41,128 nucleotides of DNA from positions 1 to 41,128 of the forward strand of contig CAZWAK010000058.1 of assembly GCA_964631865.1 (NCBI GenBank), in the 5' to 3' direction. The position numbers and the translations under genes were made by a program. Source of the stretch: JAFDVL01 sp964631865 (lineage in GTDB: Bacteria; Acidobacteriota; Blastocatellia; RBC074). Below the pieces are notes generated by a model. It saw nothing but the letters and a program-made list of their open reading frames with translations, made no database searches and was not told where the DNA came from. Shown piece after piece: positions 23,696 through 31,436 of this stretch (position 1 is its first letter; each line of letters begins with the position of its first letter).

Positions 23696-23768
23696 AGGCG
23701 TCAAGAGTACAAACTTTAGTTTGGCTTTTCCGGCTGGAAACAAGCTAAAGCTTGAACTCATGACGCCT
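23696..23768. repeat. Palindromic hairpin repeat, 73 bp
   Basis: The arms 23696-23723 (AGGCGTCAAGAGTACAAACT...) and 23741-23768 (...CTTGAACTCATGACGCCT) match as reverse complements at 24 of 28 positions with a 17-base loop. Each arm also contains its own small palindrome around CTTTAG or CTAAAG. It fills the gap between the stress protein gene and the flavoprotein gene. Confidence 0.85.
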
Positions 23769-23821
23769 CTTTTCCAGCGGGTACATTTCTTTTCAGAGTT
23801 GCGCCACTGATCGAACCTGAT

Positions 23822-24280
23822 TCACGCCGTCACTTCTCGATTGCGCACAATCTCGACCGAGCATTTCGCGTGCGCGGCGACGGCTTGCGACACGGAGCCG
23901 AGCAGGAACCGCTTGAAGCCGCGATAGCCGTGCGAACCGAGCACGATCAAATCCGCGCCCCATTTTTCGGCTTCATCCAAAATCAAGCTTTGTGCCTGCC
24001 CGACGTGCATGTCGGTCGTGATCTCAAAAACCAGCCCCTGCCGTTCGCGCAACGTGTTGACGGCCTTGTTGAGCGCGGCTTTGGCTTTCTCTTCGCCGGA
24101 TTTCTCCAACTCGGCGTAATAACTATCCGGCAGCGCCCACGTCTCGGTTGTCGGCACAAACGGCAGTTCGACTGCCGAGAACACTTTGATGACCGTGCCT
24201 GCGGGCCAGGGTCGGTTGGCGACTGATTGCACAGCGGCATCGCTGCATTCCGAACCATCAACGGCTAATAAGATTTTCAT
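23822..24280 (-). CDS. Universal stress protein (UspA family)
   Basis: The 152-residue protein begins MKILLAVDGSECSDAAV and ends with the ATP-binding signature DLIVLGSHGYRGFKRFLLGS followed by VSQAV (G-2x-G-9x-GS). This is the ATP-binding subclass of Usp proteins, usually induced by starvation or respiratory stress. The start at 24280 is chosen because GGGAGGG lies immediately upstream; a longer frame to 24310 has no such site. It is divergent from the DUF2238 membrane protein and probably co-directional with the SQR/NDH-2-like flavoprotein, which would fit a redox-stress role (inference). Confidence 0.93.
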   Translation of the reverse strand: MKILLAVDGSECSDAAVQSVANRPWPAGTVIKVFSAVELPFVPTTETWALPDSYYAELEKSGEEKAKAALNKAVNTLRERQGLVFEITTDMHVGQAQSLILDEAEKWGADLIVLGSHGYRGFKRFLLGSVSQAVAAHAKCSVEIVRNREVTA

Positions 24281-24404
24281 ATTCCCTCCCAGTTGTGTAA
24301 TTTCCCCCACCTTTTCGTTCCCGTCAAGTTAGAGCGCAAATCGTATGCCGCTGGGAAAATTTTAGCGCCGCGACTCGGTACAGAATTTGCACTCAACCTA
24401 AACG

Positions 24405-25010
24405 ATGAAAACCGCAACACTCAAACAACCGCAAGCCTGGCTCAGTTATGTGGAACTGCCTGTGCTGACGTTGCTGTTCATCGTGGTCGCCATCAATTTG
24501 CCCTACGAATCGTATTGGCTGATTACGACAGCGAGCTTGATTTTATTGGCGCTGCTGCGGCTGTACGTCCAATGGCGCTACGGCATCACAACGCCGTTCG
24601 TGATTTTATTGTTTGTGTTTTTGTCGGTGCAAATTGATGCGCTGGGCAATTATCTGAGCTTGTACAAAACGATGAAGGAGCCACTGCCCTACGACGTGTT
24701 CGCGCATTTCGCGATTCCGATGTTGAGCGCGCCGGTCATCATTTGGCTCTTTGCCACCGGCATCGAACAGTTTCAGTACCGCTTGCCGCTCGGCGTCATC
24801 AGCTTCTTTTCCGTGACGATCAACTTCTTTCTCTCCGGCTTTTACGAAGTCATTGAATTGTGGGATGAATTGTTCTTTCACGGCCAACGGATATGGACGC
24901 TGCACGATACGTCGAACGATTTGCAATGGGGCTTGCTCGGCAGCATCGTCGGCGCGACGTTGACATATCTATTTCTCAAAATGTACGCACCACCGAAAGG
25001 AAACCTATGA
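24405..25010 (+). CDS. DUF2238 (YjdF-like) integral membrane protein
   Basis: The 201-residue protein has about six hydrophobic segments and family landmarks: YDVFAHFAIPM near residue 100, GFYEVIELWDELFF near 148, and LHDTSNDLQWGLLGSIVGA near 167. The D-x-x-AHF and E...DT..D set is typical of DUF2238/YjdF inner membrane proteins, whose function is unknown. The N-terminal helix starts at WLSYVELPVLTLLFIVV. Its stop overlaps the start of a 35-residue membrane peptide gene. The gap before it (24281-24404) is shared with the divergent stress-protein gene; I see no clear promoter there. Confidence 0.85.
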   Translation: MKTATLKQPQAWLSYVELPVLTLLFIVVAINLPYESYWLITTASLILLALLRLYVQWRYGITTPFVILLFVFLSVQIDALGNYLSLYKTMKEPLPYDVFAHFAIPMLSAPVIIWLFATGIEQFQYRLPLGVISFFSVTINFFLSGFYEVIELWDELFFHGQRIWTLHDTSNDLQWGLLGSIVGATLTYLFLKMYAPPKGNL

Positions 25011-25114
25011 AACAACCGATTCTCAAACCGCAACCGTACCATTGGTGGCTGGTGGCCGCCGCGATTCTGTTTGGCGTGGCGTTGTTTTTCTATTTGCGCC
25101 TGCGGGTCTATTAA
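25007..25114 (+). CDS. Small single-pass membrane protein, 35 residues
   Basis: The ATG overlaps the stop of the DUF2238 gene (ATGA), with GAAAGGA just upstream. The peptide MKQPILKPQPYHWWLVAAAI continues into a hydrophobic stretch and ends FYLRLRVY. It thus has a short polar N-terminus, one transmembrane helix of about 18 residues, and a positively charged end. Overlap, ribosome site and membrane character support a real coupled gene, perhaps a partner of the DUF2238 protein. No family is recognised. Confidence 0.65.
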   Translation: MKQPILKPQPYHWWLVAAAILFGVALFFYLRLRVY

Positions 25115-25251
25115 GCGATTGAGGCATTTTCCGCAGCCGCTGTGGAATTTTTCGCAGCCGCTCAATGCCAGCGGCTTGTACTTGTGTTATTGCGCGCGGA
25201 AAATAAGCCGCAACCTTTGTGGCAAGCCAATTGCTCTCGGAGGAAACCGCT

Positions 25252-26715
25252 ATGGCCAAAGAAAAAATTTTAGTCGTTGACGATGAACCCATGATTCGCT
25301 GGACGCTGACCGAAGCCTTGCGCACGTGGGGCTATGAGCCGATTGAAGCCGGCACGGTCGCAGGCGCGTTGTTTTCCTTCGAGGCGGAGCGTCCTGCCGC
25401 GGTGTTGCTCGACATCAACTTGCCCGATGGTTCCGGTCTCGACGTCCTGACGGAAATCAAACGCAAACAGCCGCACGCCGTCGTCATTATGATTACGGCG
25501 AACGTGATGGTCGAAGACACGATCCTGGCCTTGCGCGGCGGCGCGTACGATTTCATCGCCAAGCCGCCGCAACTCAACGAATTGCACGTCACAATTCGCA
25601 ATGCGCTCGAAGCCGGACGCCTGCGCAAAGAAGTCAGCCGCATGCGTCGCGAGCAAACGCGCGAATTCAACTTCGAGCAAATCATCGGCCAATCGCCTGC
25701 GATGCAAAAAATGATTGCGCTCGCCCGCAAAGTCGCCGAAAGCGAAGCGTCGTCTGTGCTGTTGCAAGGCGAAAGCGGCACAGGCAAAGACCTCGTGGCG
25801 AAAGCGATTCACTATTCCTCGCGCCGCTCCGAAAGCCCGTTCGTCGCCATCAACTGCGCCGCGATTCCCGGCACGCTGATCGAAAGCGAATTGTTCGGCT
25901 ACGAAAAAGGCGCGTTCACCGATGCCAAAGGCCGCAAGGAAGGTTTGTTCGAGCAGGCCGAAGGCGGCACGTTGTTTTTAGACGAAATCGGTGAACTCGA
26001 ACTCGGCTTGCAGGCAAAGCTGCTGCGCGTGTTGGAAGAAGGCGCGTTTCGGCGCGTGGGCGGTTTGAAAGACATCCCGCTCGACGTGCGCATCATCGCG
26101 GCGTCCAATCGCGATTTGAAAACCGAGAGCGAAGCCGGGCGCTTTCGCTTGGATTTGTACTATCGGCTGTCGGTGATTCAGATTGACATTCCGCCGCTGC
26201 GCGAACGCGGCGACGATGCGCTGGTGCTGGCGGATTTCTACCTTCAGCAATTCAACAAGTCCCTGCGCAAACAAATTCGCGGCCTCTCGGCGGAAGTCGC
26301 GGCGATCTTTCGCCAATATGCGTGGCCGGGCAACGTGCGCGAACTGCGCAATGTGATCGAGCGCGTGATGATTTTGGAAGACAGCGATGTGATTACGACC
26401 ATGTGGTTGCCGCGCGGGGTCGAAGGCAAAGGGCCAACCGAATTCGTGGCCCCAGCCGCCGCGCCGGAAGCCGCGCCGCCCGTCGTCGTCAGCCCGCCGC
26501 CGCCCGTGCCGGAGCCAGTCGCGTCGCCGCATCCGTTCACGTTGCCGCCGCAGGGCGTCGAGTTGGAAGCCGTCGAAATGTCGTTGGTCGAACAAGCCTT
26601 GCAACGCAGCGGCGGCAATCAAACGCGTGCCGCTGAATTGTTACGCATCTCGCGCGATCAATTGCGCTACCGGCTGAAGAAATTGGAAGGAGCGGCAACG
26701 GCAGACGCCAAGTAG
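25252..26715 (+). CDS. NtrC-family sigma-54-dependent response regulator
   Basis: The 487-residue protein has a receiver domain (KILVVDDEPM; phospho-acceptor Asp54 in LLDINLPDG; Lys104 in IAKPP). A sigma-54 AAA+ domain follows, from about 143 to 380: Walker A GESGTGKD at 173-180, Walker B LFLDEIGE at 241-248, and NVRELRNVIERV. A Pro/Ala/Val linker leads to a Fis-type helix-turn-helix at the end (ALQRSGGNQTRAAELLRISR). The sigma-54 contact loop reads GAFTDA instead of GAFTGA, a variant seen in some members. GGAGGA precedes the ATG at 25252. No partner kinase gene is adjacent. The genes it controls are unknown. Confidence 0.95.
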   Translation: MAKEKILVVDDEPMIRWTLTEALRTWGYEPIEAGTVAGALFSFEAERPAAVLLDINLPDGSGLDVLTEIKRKQPHAVVIMITANVMVEDTILALRGGAYDFIAKPPQLNELHVTIRNALEAGRLRKEVSRMRREQTREFNFEQIIGQSPAMQKMIALARKVAESEASSVLLQGESGTGKDLVAKAIHYSSRRSESPFVAINCAAIPGTLIESELFGYEKGAFTDAKGRKEGLFEQAEGGTLFLDEIGELELGLQAKLLRVLEEGAFRRVGGLKDIPLDVRIIAASNRDLKTESEAGRFRLDLYYRLSVIQIDIPPLRERGDDALVLADFYLQQFNKSLRKQIRGLSAEVAAIFRQYAWPGNVRELRNVIERVMILEDSDVITTMWLPRGVEGKGPTEFVAPAAAPEAAPPVVVSPPPPVPEPVASPHPFTLPPQGVELEAVEMSLVEQALQRSGGNQTRAAELLRISRDQLRYRLKKLEGAATADAK

Positions 26716-26834
26716 TACGCCGCTCCCCACATTGATTTTTCCTTTGTCCTTCGCCCCAATCGTCTGGCTGTTCCGCTCTCGGTTTGTCCCGCGAGATTGA
26801 GGGCAGAATTCCTTTTCACCAAATGAAAAGATGA

Positions 26835-26863
26835 TTGACCAGCCCTGCCGGGATAGGTATATT
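26835..26863 (+). promoter_or_regulatory. Promoter of the DUF4388-HDOD gene
   Basis: TTGACC (26835-26840), a 17-base spacer and TATATT (26858-26863). Transcription would start near 26870, giving a leader of about 130 bases. The rest of the 284-base gap (26716-26999) shows nothing else recognisable. Confidence 0.65.
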
Positions 26864-26999
26864 TGACGCCCTTACAACCTCGGCTTACCGCCAGCATTTT
26901 CTGCCCTGTTCCCCGGAATCAAAAAGTTGAATTGGGTCGCGGCGTGCCTTCGTTCGGAGATGGCCGCATTTAGTAATCGTCAGGAATCGAGAAGAAACT

Positions 27000-28286
27000 A
27001 TGAAGGTAAAGGGTGAAATCCATACGACACAATTGACCGATCTCTTTCAGTGGATTGAACACCAGCGCAAAACGGGCAGCTTATCGCTCGCCGGAGAGAT
27101 CGTGGATCATGTGATTTATTTCAGCCAGGGAAGAATCGCTGGCGCGCGCACGAATGTCGAGTTCGTAGCGGAGGGAGAGGCGCAAGTCACATTAGTCCTC
27201 AAAGACCTGCTCGTCTGGAAAACCGGGAGCTTTGAATTTGTGGAGACGCCGCTGCCCGATAGCGTAGCCGCCACAAATCTTCAGTTGGCGATCAGCCCGT
27301 TTCTCACCCAGGAAAGCGGAGAAGTGGCAGACGCGGTCAGAACTGTAGACCCCAGCCGCACCGCCTCCGCCTCCGGAACAGCGCTTCAGCCCGCGATGTC
27401 GTCGGCAACCAATTTACGCTCGGTCATTATTGATCGCGTCATGAGCGGGAAATTCAAGATTCCGCTGCTCCCGACTATCGCCACCAAAGTCTTGCAAATC
27501 ACCCGCCGCGAAAACTACTCGCTGAACGATTTGAGCAAAGTGATTTTGACCGATCAGGTGATTGCGGCCCATGTGCTCAAACAAGCCAATTCCGCACTCT
27601 TCGGAGGCGAGCGTGAGATCAAAACGTTGCCCCTGGCCATTCAGCGCATTGGCTCTGACACAGTGACGAAACTCGTCTTCGCGCTTTCCCTGCAAGGGCT
27701 GCGCAGCGAAAACGATATTTTTCTCAGCCAAAAGAAAATGCTCTGGAAGCATTCTTCCGCCTGCGCTTTGTTTGCGCGCTTCATCGCGCTGCCGCTCAAA
27801 ATGGATCACAATCTCGCTTTCCTTTGTGGCCTGATGCAGGACTTCGGGAAAATCGTGCTGCTGTCGGTGATCCAGGAAGTCGCCGCGCAGGAGGCGAGAA
27901 CCGACCTGCTTTCGGAGGAGACGGTGGAAAAGATTCTGGACACCTATCATCCGATGGTCGGAAGTCTGGTGGGAGAAAAATGGGCGCTGCCTTCGCAGGT
28001 CGTGGCCGCGATGGCGTATCACCGCTCGCTCAGTACGCAGGGAGAAGCGCTGCTCTATGCGGCCATTGCGAACCTGAGCGACGTCATGGCCCTCAAGTTA
28101 GGAAATTTGACAGAGGAGGAAATCGCCACGCTGCAAGCAGACGATGACGCAATGCATGCGATGACCGAGGAACTCGTGTTGGCTCCGGCCAACAAACACC
28201 TGGGATTGAATATCGCGCAGTTGTCCGAACTGCTGGCACGCGCGCCGGAGTGTTTGCAAGCCGCTCAGGAATTCTTGGTCATTTGA
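27000..28286 (+). CDS. DUF4388 and HDOD domain signalling protein
   Basis: The 428-residue cytoplasmic protein has an N-terminal DUF4388 module, residues 1-110: MKVKGEIHTTQLTDLFQWIE, then KTGSLSL, VIYFSQGRIAGAR and WKTGSFEF. A low-complexity linker follows, then an HDOD domain, about 145-350: IPLLPTIATKVLQITRRENY, LSKVILTDQVIAAHVLKQAN, LPLAIQRIG and LCGLMQDFGKIVL. HDOD domains are HD-fold signalling modules lacking full phosphohydrolase residues. Here the HD dyad is replaced by QDFGK, consistent with a non-catalytic role. DUF4388 is common in delta-proteobacteria and acidobacteria, linked to gliding or signalling. The start at 27000 lies at the end of a leader with its own promoter. Confidence 0.9.
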   Translation: MKVKGEIHTTQLTDLFQWIEHQRKTGSLSLAGEIVDHVIYFSQGRIAGARTNVEFVAEGEAQVTLVLKDLLVWKTGSFEFVETPLPDSVAATNLQLAISPFLTQESGEVADAVRTVDPSRTASASGTALQPAMSSATNLRSVIIDRVMSGKFKIPLLPTIATKVLQITRRENYSLNDLSKVILTDQVIAAHVLKQANSALFGGEREIKTLPLAIQRIGSDTVTKLVFALSLQGLRSENDIFLSQKKMLWKHSSACALFARFIALPLKMDHNLAFLCGLMQDFGKIVLLSVIQEVAAQEARTDLLSEETVEKILDTYHPMVGSLVGEKWALPSQVVAAMAYHRSLSTQGEALLYAAIANLSDVMALKLGNLTEEEIATLQADDDAMHAMTEELVLAPANKHLGLNIAQLSELLARAPECLQAAQEFLVI

Positions 28287-28305
28287 TTTTGTCTCGCTGG
28301 GGTGA

Positions 28306-28352
28306 AGGTTAAAGACAAAACGGGTGGAAGAAAACGCACGCTTCTTCCACCC
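28306..28352 (-). terminator. Intrinsic terminator of the Gfo/Idh/MocA gene
   Basis: GGGTGGAAGAA (28352-28342 read on the minus strand) pairs with TTCTTCCACCC around a nine-base loop, followed by GTTTTGTCTTT. It lies 13 bases after the minus-strand stop, between convergent genes. The plus-strand side has no T run. Confidence 0.82.
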
Positions 28353-28365
28353 GCCACAGAATCCG

Positions 28366-29583
28366 CTACTTCATCGCAATCACGCCATCATCGCTCAACG
28401 TCACGCGCGTTTTGCTCTTGAGCGCGAGGTTGGCCAGATGCGGCCCCGTCACGGCGTTGTGACCGACTTCGACGGGCGCGTTCGGTTCTTTGCGCGAGCG
28501 GATGCAATCGAGGAAATTCGCCACGTGCGGATCGGTCGGGATGCCGCCTTTGAAATCGTGCGTCGTTGCGGGCGGAATGCTCGGACGTTTCCAGACTTCC
28601 GGGTATACCCGATAGCCGTCGTCGTCGAGCACCATCGTCGCTTTCTTGCCTTGAATCGTAATCTTCCACGCATCTTCGTACGAATTCGCGTAGCACAGCG
28701 TCCACGTCGCCATGAACTTCGGATACTCGAACACCGCGCTGAACGTGTCGGGCACATCGCCGAACATGTGAATCGTGTTCATGCCCTGACAGACAGCGGA
28801 TTTCGGCGGCTTGCCATCGTTGCAGAGCCATTGAATCACGTCCATCAAATGCGTGCCTTGATCGGTCATGTGACCGCCGTTGTAATCGAAGAAGCTGCGC
28901 CACGAGAAGAAGCGCGGCGGCTCCGGTTGGGCATAGCGTTTCTTCGCTGGGCCTTGAAACCGCTCCCAATCGAGCTTGCCCTTGAATGACCAGCGGGTCG
29001 GGTCTGACGGACGATTCCAATACCACTGCGCACGGGCAATCGCCACTTCGCCGAGCACGCCGTCATCCACCAATTTCTTCGCCGCGCGCACCATTTCCGA
29101 ACTCCGGCGTTGCATGCCAACCTGCACGATTTGCTTCGTGCCGCGCACGCCTTTGACAATTTTTTGCCCCTGCTCAATCGTGAGCGCAAAGGGTTTCTCC
29201 GTGTACACGTCCTTGCCCGCCGCGACCGCATCCAGCACCATTTGCATGTGCCAGTGATCGGGCGTCGCGTTCAGGATGGCGACGATGTCTTTGTTGGCAA
29301 GCAGTTCGCGGTGATCGAACGTCGCCTTCGCGCCTTCGCGGGAAAGCTTCAACGCCGCAGCTTGATACGGTTCATACACATCACAGACGTGAATGAATTC
29401 GACCTTGTCTTTGCCGACGCTATTGAAGGTACCCATCACGCTGCGCCCGCGTCCGCCGGAGCCGATGATGCCCATTTGAATGCGATCATTCGCGCCCAGT
29501 ACACGCGAATAGGAAGCCGCCGTGAGCGCGCCTGCCGCGCCAGCTTGTTTGATGAACGACCTGCGAGAATTTTGCTCTGCCAT
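28366..29583 (-). CDS. Gfo/Idh/MocA family oxidoreductase with Tat signal
   Basis: The 405-residue protein starts with a twin-arginine signal (NSRRSFIKQAGAAGALTAAS, cleavage near SRVLGAND). The NAD(P)-binding motif MGIIGSGGRGRSVMG follows, then EKPFALTIEQGQ (the EKP motif of the family) and the C-terminal domain with FFDYNGGHMTDQGTHLMDVI. Exported Gfo/Idh/MocA enzymes of this type are abundant in Planctomycetes, Bacteroidetes and Acidobacteria and act on sugars or inositols. The substrate is not predictable. GGAGGT lies ten bases before the ATG at 29583; the frame continues upstream without support. A minus-strand terminator follows the stop. Confidence 0.93.
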   Translation of the reverse strand: MAEQNSRRSFIKQAGAAGALTAASYSRVLGANDRIQMGIIGSGGRGRSVMGTFNSVGKDKVEFIHVCDVYEPYQAAALKLSREGAKATFDHRELLANKDIVAILNATPDHWHMQMVLDAVAAGKDVYTEKPFALTIEQGQKIVKGVRGTKQIVQVGMQRRSSEMVRAAKKLVDDGVLGEVAIARAQWYWNRPSDPTRWSFKGKLDWERFQGPAKKRYAQPEPPRFFSWRSFFDYNGGHMTDQGTHLMDVIQWLCNDGKPPKSAVCQGMNTIHMFGDVPDTFSAVFEYPKFMATWTLCYANSYEDAWKITIQGKKATMVLDDDGYRVYPEVWKRPSIPPATTHDFKGGIPTDPHVANFLDCIRSRKEPNAPVEVGHNAVTGPHLANLALKSKTRVTLSDDGVIAMK

Positions 29584-29610
29584 AAACTGTGACCTCCGTA
29601 ATGTGTAAAG

Positions 29611-29638
29611 CCGCTCTTTGCAACCTCGGCTAGAGCGG
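29611..29638 (-). terminator. Weak hairpin at the end of the PIN toxin gene
   Basis: CCGCTCT and AGAGCGG (29611-29617 and 29632-29638) can pair around 14 bases, with CTTTAC after it on the minus strand. It overlaps the toxin stop. The T run is short, so termination is doubtful. Confidence 0.35.
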
Positions 29639-30055
29639 GTTTGCGATTTGTAGTGTTTGCTCAACGATAAGTGATGTGTCCATATCTTCACTGAAAAGTG
29701 TAGACGCGCCAGACAACAAAGCTGTTGCAACAAGTATGCTGTCCCAATACGAAAACCTGTATTTATCGCGCAGATCAGATGCTTTCAGTAAAACATCCTG
29801 AGTGAGTTCTGCGACTTGATACCTGGCGTAAAACGATTCGATAATTGGTTTGATGTCAGCTTCCGGGAGCTTCGCCTTTTTCAATAGGTTGACGCAAACC
29901 TCATTGATAACCTGTGTGCTAATGAGAATGTCATTGGCATACTGGTTGATGACTGCTTGCGCTTTGGCCGCCTTCACCGCATCTTGCTTAGCCATAAAAG
30001 CATAAAGCCAGATATTCGTATCAACGAAATACAGTGGTGAACTAGGGGCGGTCAT
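29630..30055 (-). CDS. PIN domain toxin, VapC-like
   Basis: The 141-residue protein has YFVDTNIWLYAF (Asp12), VINEVCVNLLKK (Glu52), FSYWDSILVATAL (Asp105) and LFSEDMD (Asp124). This is the acidic set of VapC-type ribonucleases, in the subgroup with an 'SYWDS' motif. It overlaps the upstream antitoxin gene by 14 bases. The gene lies upstream of the Gfo/Idh/MocA gene on the same strand. A complete active site suggests a working toxin; its RNA target is unknown. Base composition is somewhat more AT-rich than its neighbours, in keeping with mobile toxin-antitoxin loci. Confidence 0.92.
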   Translation of the reverse strand: MTAPSSPLYFVDTNIWLYAFMAKQDAVKAAKAQAVINQYANDILISTQVINEVCVNLLKKAKLPEADIKPIIESFYARYQVAELTQDVLLKASDLRDKYRFSYWDSILVATALLSGASTLFSEDMDTSLIVEQTLQIANPL

Positions 30056-30269
30056 AAATCTCGTCTCGCGTCATAGGCTCAAAATCTTCCAATTGAATTG
30101 GGTTCGCAAGCAATTTGCCGATTGCATCGTCAACCCTTCCCTGTGGTTTTTTGGGCTTGTCTTCGGTCAGGACAATGACGCGAACCGGGCCGAGAATCTG
30201 CCCTTGCAGTTCGGGCGGAATTGCGATGCTGCCATTTTCGACGATGGTGTGGAATTCAACGGCATTCAT
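30042..30269 (-). CDS. Antitoxin of the second PIN toxin pair
   Basis: The 75-residue protein starts MNAVEFHTIVENGSIAIPPE and continues LQGQILGPVRVIVL. That is an AbrB/MazE-like swapped-hairpin beginning, followed by an acidic tail (QLEDFEPMTRDEIYDRP) typical of toxin-binding ends. GAAGGAG lies eight bases before the ATG at 30269; a start at 30284 is possible but has no such site. The stop lies inside the toxin start region, with a 14-base overlap. Possible -35/-10 elements (TTTACA and TGATAG, 17 bases apart) lie just upstream. Confidence 0.85.
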   Translation of the reverse strand: MNAVEFHTIVENGSIAIPPELQGQILGPVRVIVLTEDKPKKPQGRVDDAIGKLLANPIQLEDFEPMTRDEIYDRP

Positions 30270-30326
30270 AAAACGCTCCTTCAAACGGCTATCATCGTAG
30301 CAAAAAAAGACTGTAAAGCAATCGTA

Positions 30327-31337
30327 TCACGGCGATTTCGGCTCGCTCGTTTTGAAGACGCGATAGAGGTAATAAAACGACGGAAACAGCAACACTGTCC
30401 CCGCGAGCAGCGCGATCCACACCAATCGCAATGTCACGACCGGCGCAGCGGCATTGTGAATCGTGAAATCCGCAACGACCAAATACGGAAATTGCGCATA
30501 GCCCCAGCCCCATAAAATCAATGTCACTTGCAATGCGGCATAGATGCGCGCGGCACGAAAGCGACGTTGCCACAACTTCACGATGGCTCCGACTGCCGCG
30601 CCCGCCGTAGCGATTTGCAGCGGCCATGTCCACCAATTGCGGCTCAACTCTTGCCGGATTACGGGTGCGCCCGTGCCCGAAAGCAAATACACAAGCAACG
30701 CCATCACGCCCGCCGCTCCGGCAGCCACCAACGCCCGCGCACGAAAATCATCTTGCAACGCGGTGTCAGGCGCTTCGACCGTCAAATACACCGCCGCCAA
30801 AAACGCGAACAACACCAACGCGAACACGCCGACCGCCAACGAAAACGGCGCGAACCACGACATTACAAACCCGGACGTCAACACACCATCGCGGAATTGA
30901 ATCGCGCCGGACGATAACGCACCGACGGTGATGCCGAGCCAAATCGGCGTAATCACACTCGCCATCGCAAACACGCTGCCCCAGCGTCGCTGCACGTCAT
31001 CGGTTTTCTTGTCATAGCTGCGAAACGTGAACGCCGAGCCGCGCAACACAATGCCAATCAACATCGCCGTCAACGGAATGTGCAAGGCCGTCGAGATCGC
31101 CGCAAATGCAGACGGAAACGCCGTAAACAAAATGACGATCACCAAAATCAACCACACGTGATTCGCTTCCCAAATCGGCCCGATGGCGTCGGCGATGAGT
31201 TCGCGCTGCGCTTTTTTGCGCGGCCCCCACGCCAACAAATCCCACACGCCGCCGCCATAATCCGCGCCGCCCATCAACGCATAAAACGTCAACGCAACCA
31301 GCATCACACCCGCCAGAATAATTTCGAGGGAAGGCAT
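30327..31337 (-). CDS. cydB: Cytochrome bd ubiquinol oxidase subunit II
   Basis: The 336-residue membrane protein is the second subunit of the bd-type quinol oxidase, which reduces oxygen without pumping protons. Family landmarks are FYALMGGADYGGGVWDLLA near residue 20, IGPIWEANHVWLILVIVILF, TAFPSAFAAISTALHIPL and RGSAFTFRSY. About eight to nine membrane segments are visible. The start is the ATG at 31337 (MPSLEIILAGVML), because residues further upstream in the open frame are encoded by the 82-base repeat between cydA and cydB. It is the last gene of the eight-gene minus-strand unit. Confidence 0.96.
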   Translation of the reverse strand: MPSLEIILAGVMLVALTFYALMGGADYGGGVWDLLAWGPRKKAQRELIADAIGPIWEANHVWLILVIVILFTAFPSAFAAISTALHIPLTAMLIGIVLRGSAFTFRSYDKKTDDVQRRWGSVFAMASVITPIWLGITVGALSSGAIQFRDGVLTSGFVMSWFAPFSLAVGVFALVLFAFLAAVYLTVEAPDTALQDDFRARALVAAGAAGVMALLVYLLSGTGAPVIRQELSRNWWTWPLQIATAGAAVGAIVKLWQRRFRAARIYAALQVTLILWGWGYAQFPYLVVADFTIHNAAAPVVTLRLVWIALLAGTVLLFPSFYYLYRVFKTSEPKSP

Positions 31338-31354
31338 AGTTTTGATTACGCGAA

Positions 31355-31436
31355 GCGTTTGGAGTGCTGCGGCTTGAGGTAGCTTTGGTAGGGCTACGAA
31401 TTCAAAAGCGATGTCGAGCCATCGCACTCCAAACGC
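31355..31436. repeat. 82-bp palindromic element at the end of cydA
   Basis: The ends GCGTTTGGAGTGC (31355-31367) and GCACTCCAAACGC (31424-31436) are perfect 13-base inverted repeats; further inner bases also pair in part. The element overlaps the cydA 3' end and encodes the last residues of CydA (RLECDGSTSLLNS) and its stop. Confidence 0.85.

Noticed and set aside
25220..25235. Sigma-54-like promoter TGGCAAGCCAATTGCT before the NtrC-type regulator
   Set aside because: The match is good, but the implied transcription start (about 25246) would leave out the GGAGGA ribosome site at 25239-25244 and leave only a six-base leader. It is probably chance.
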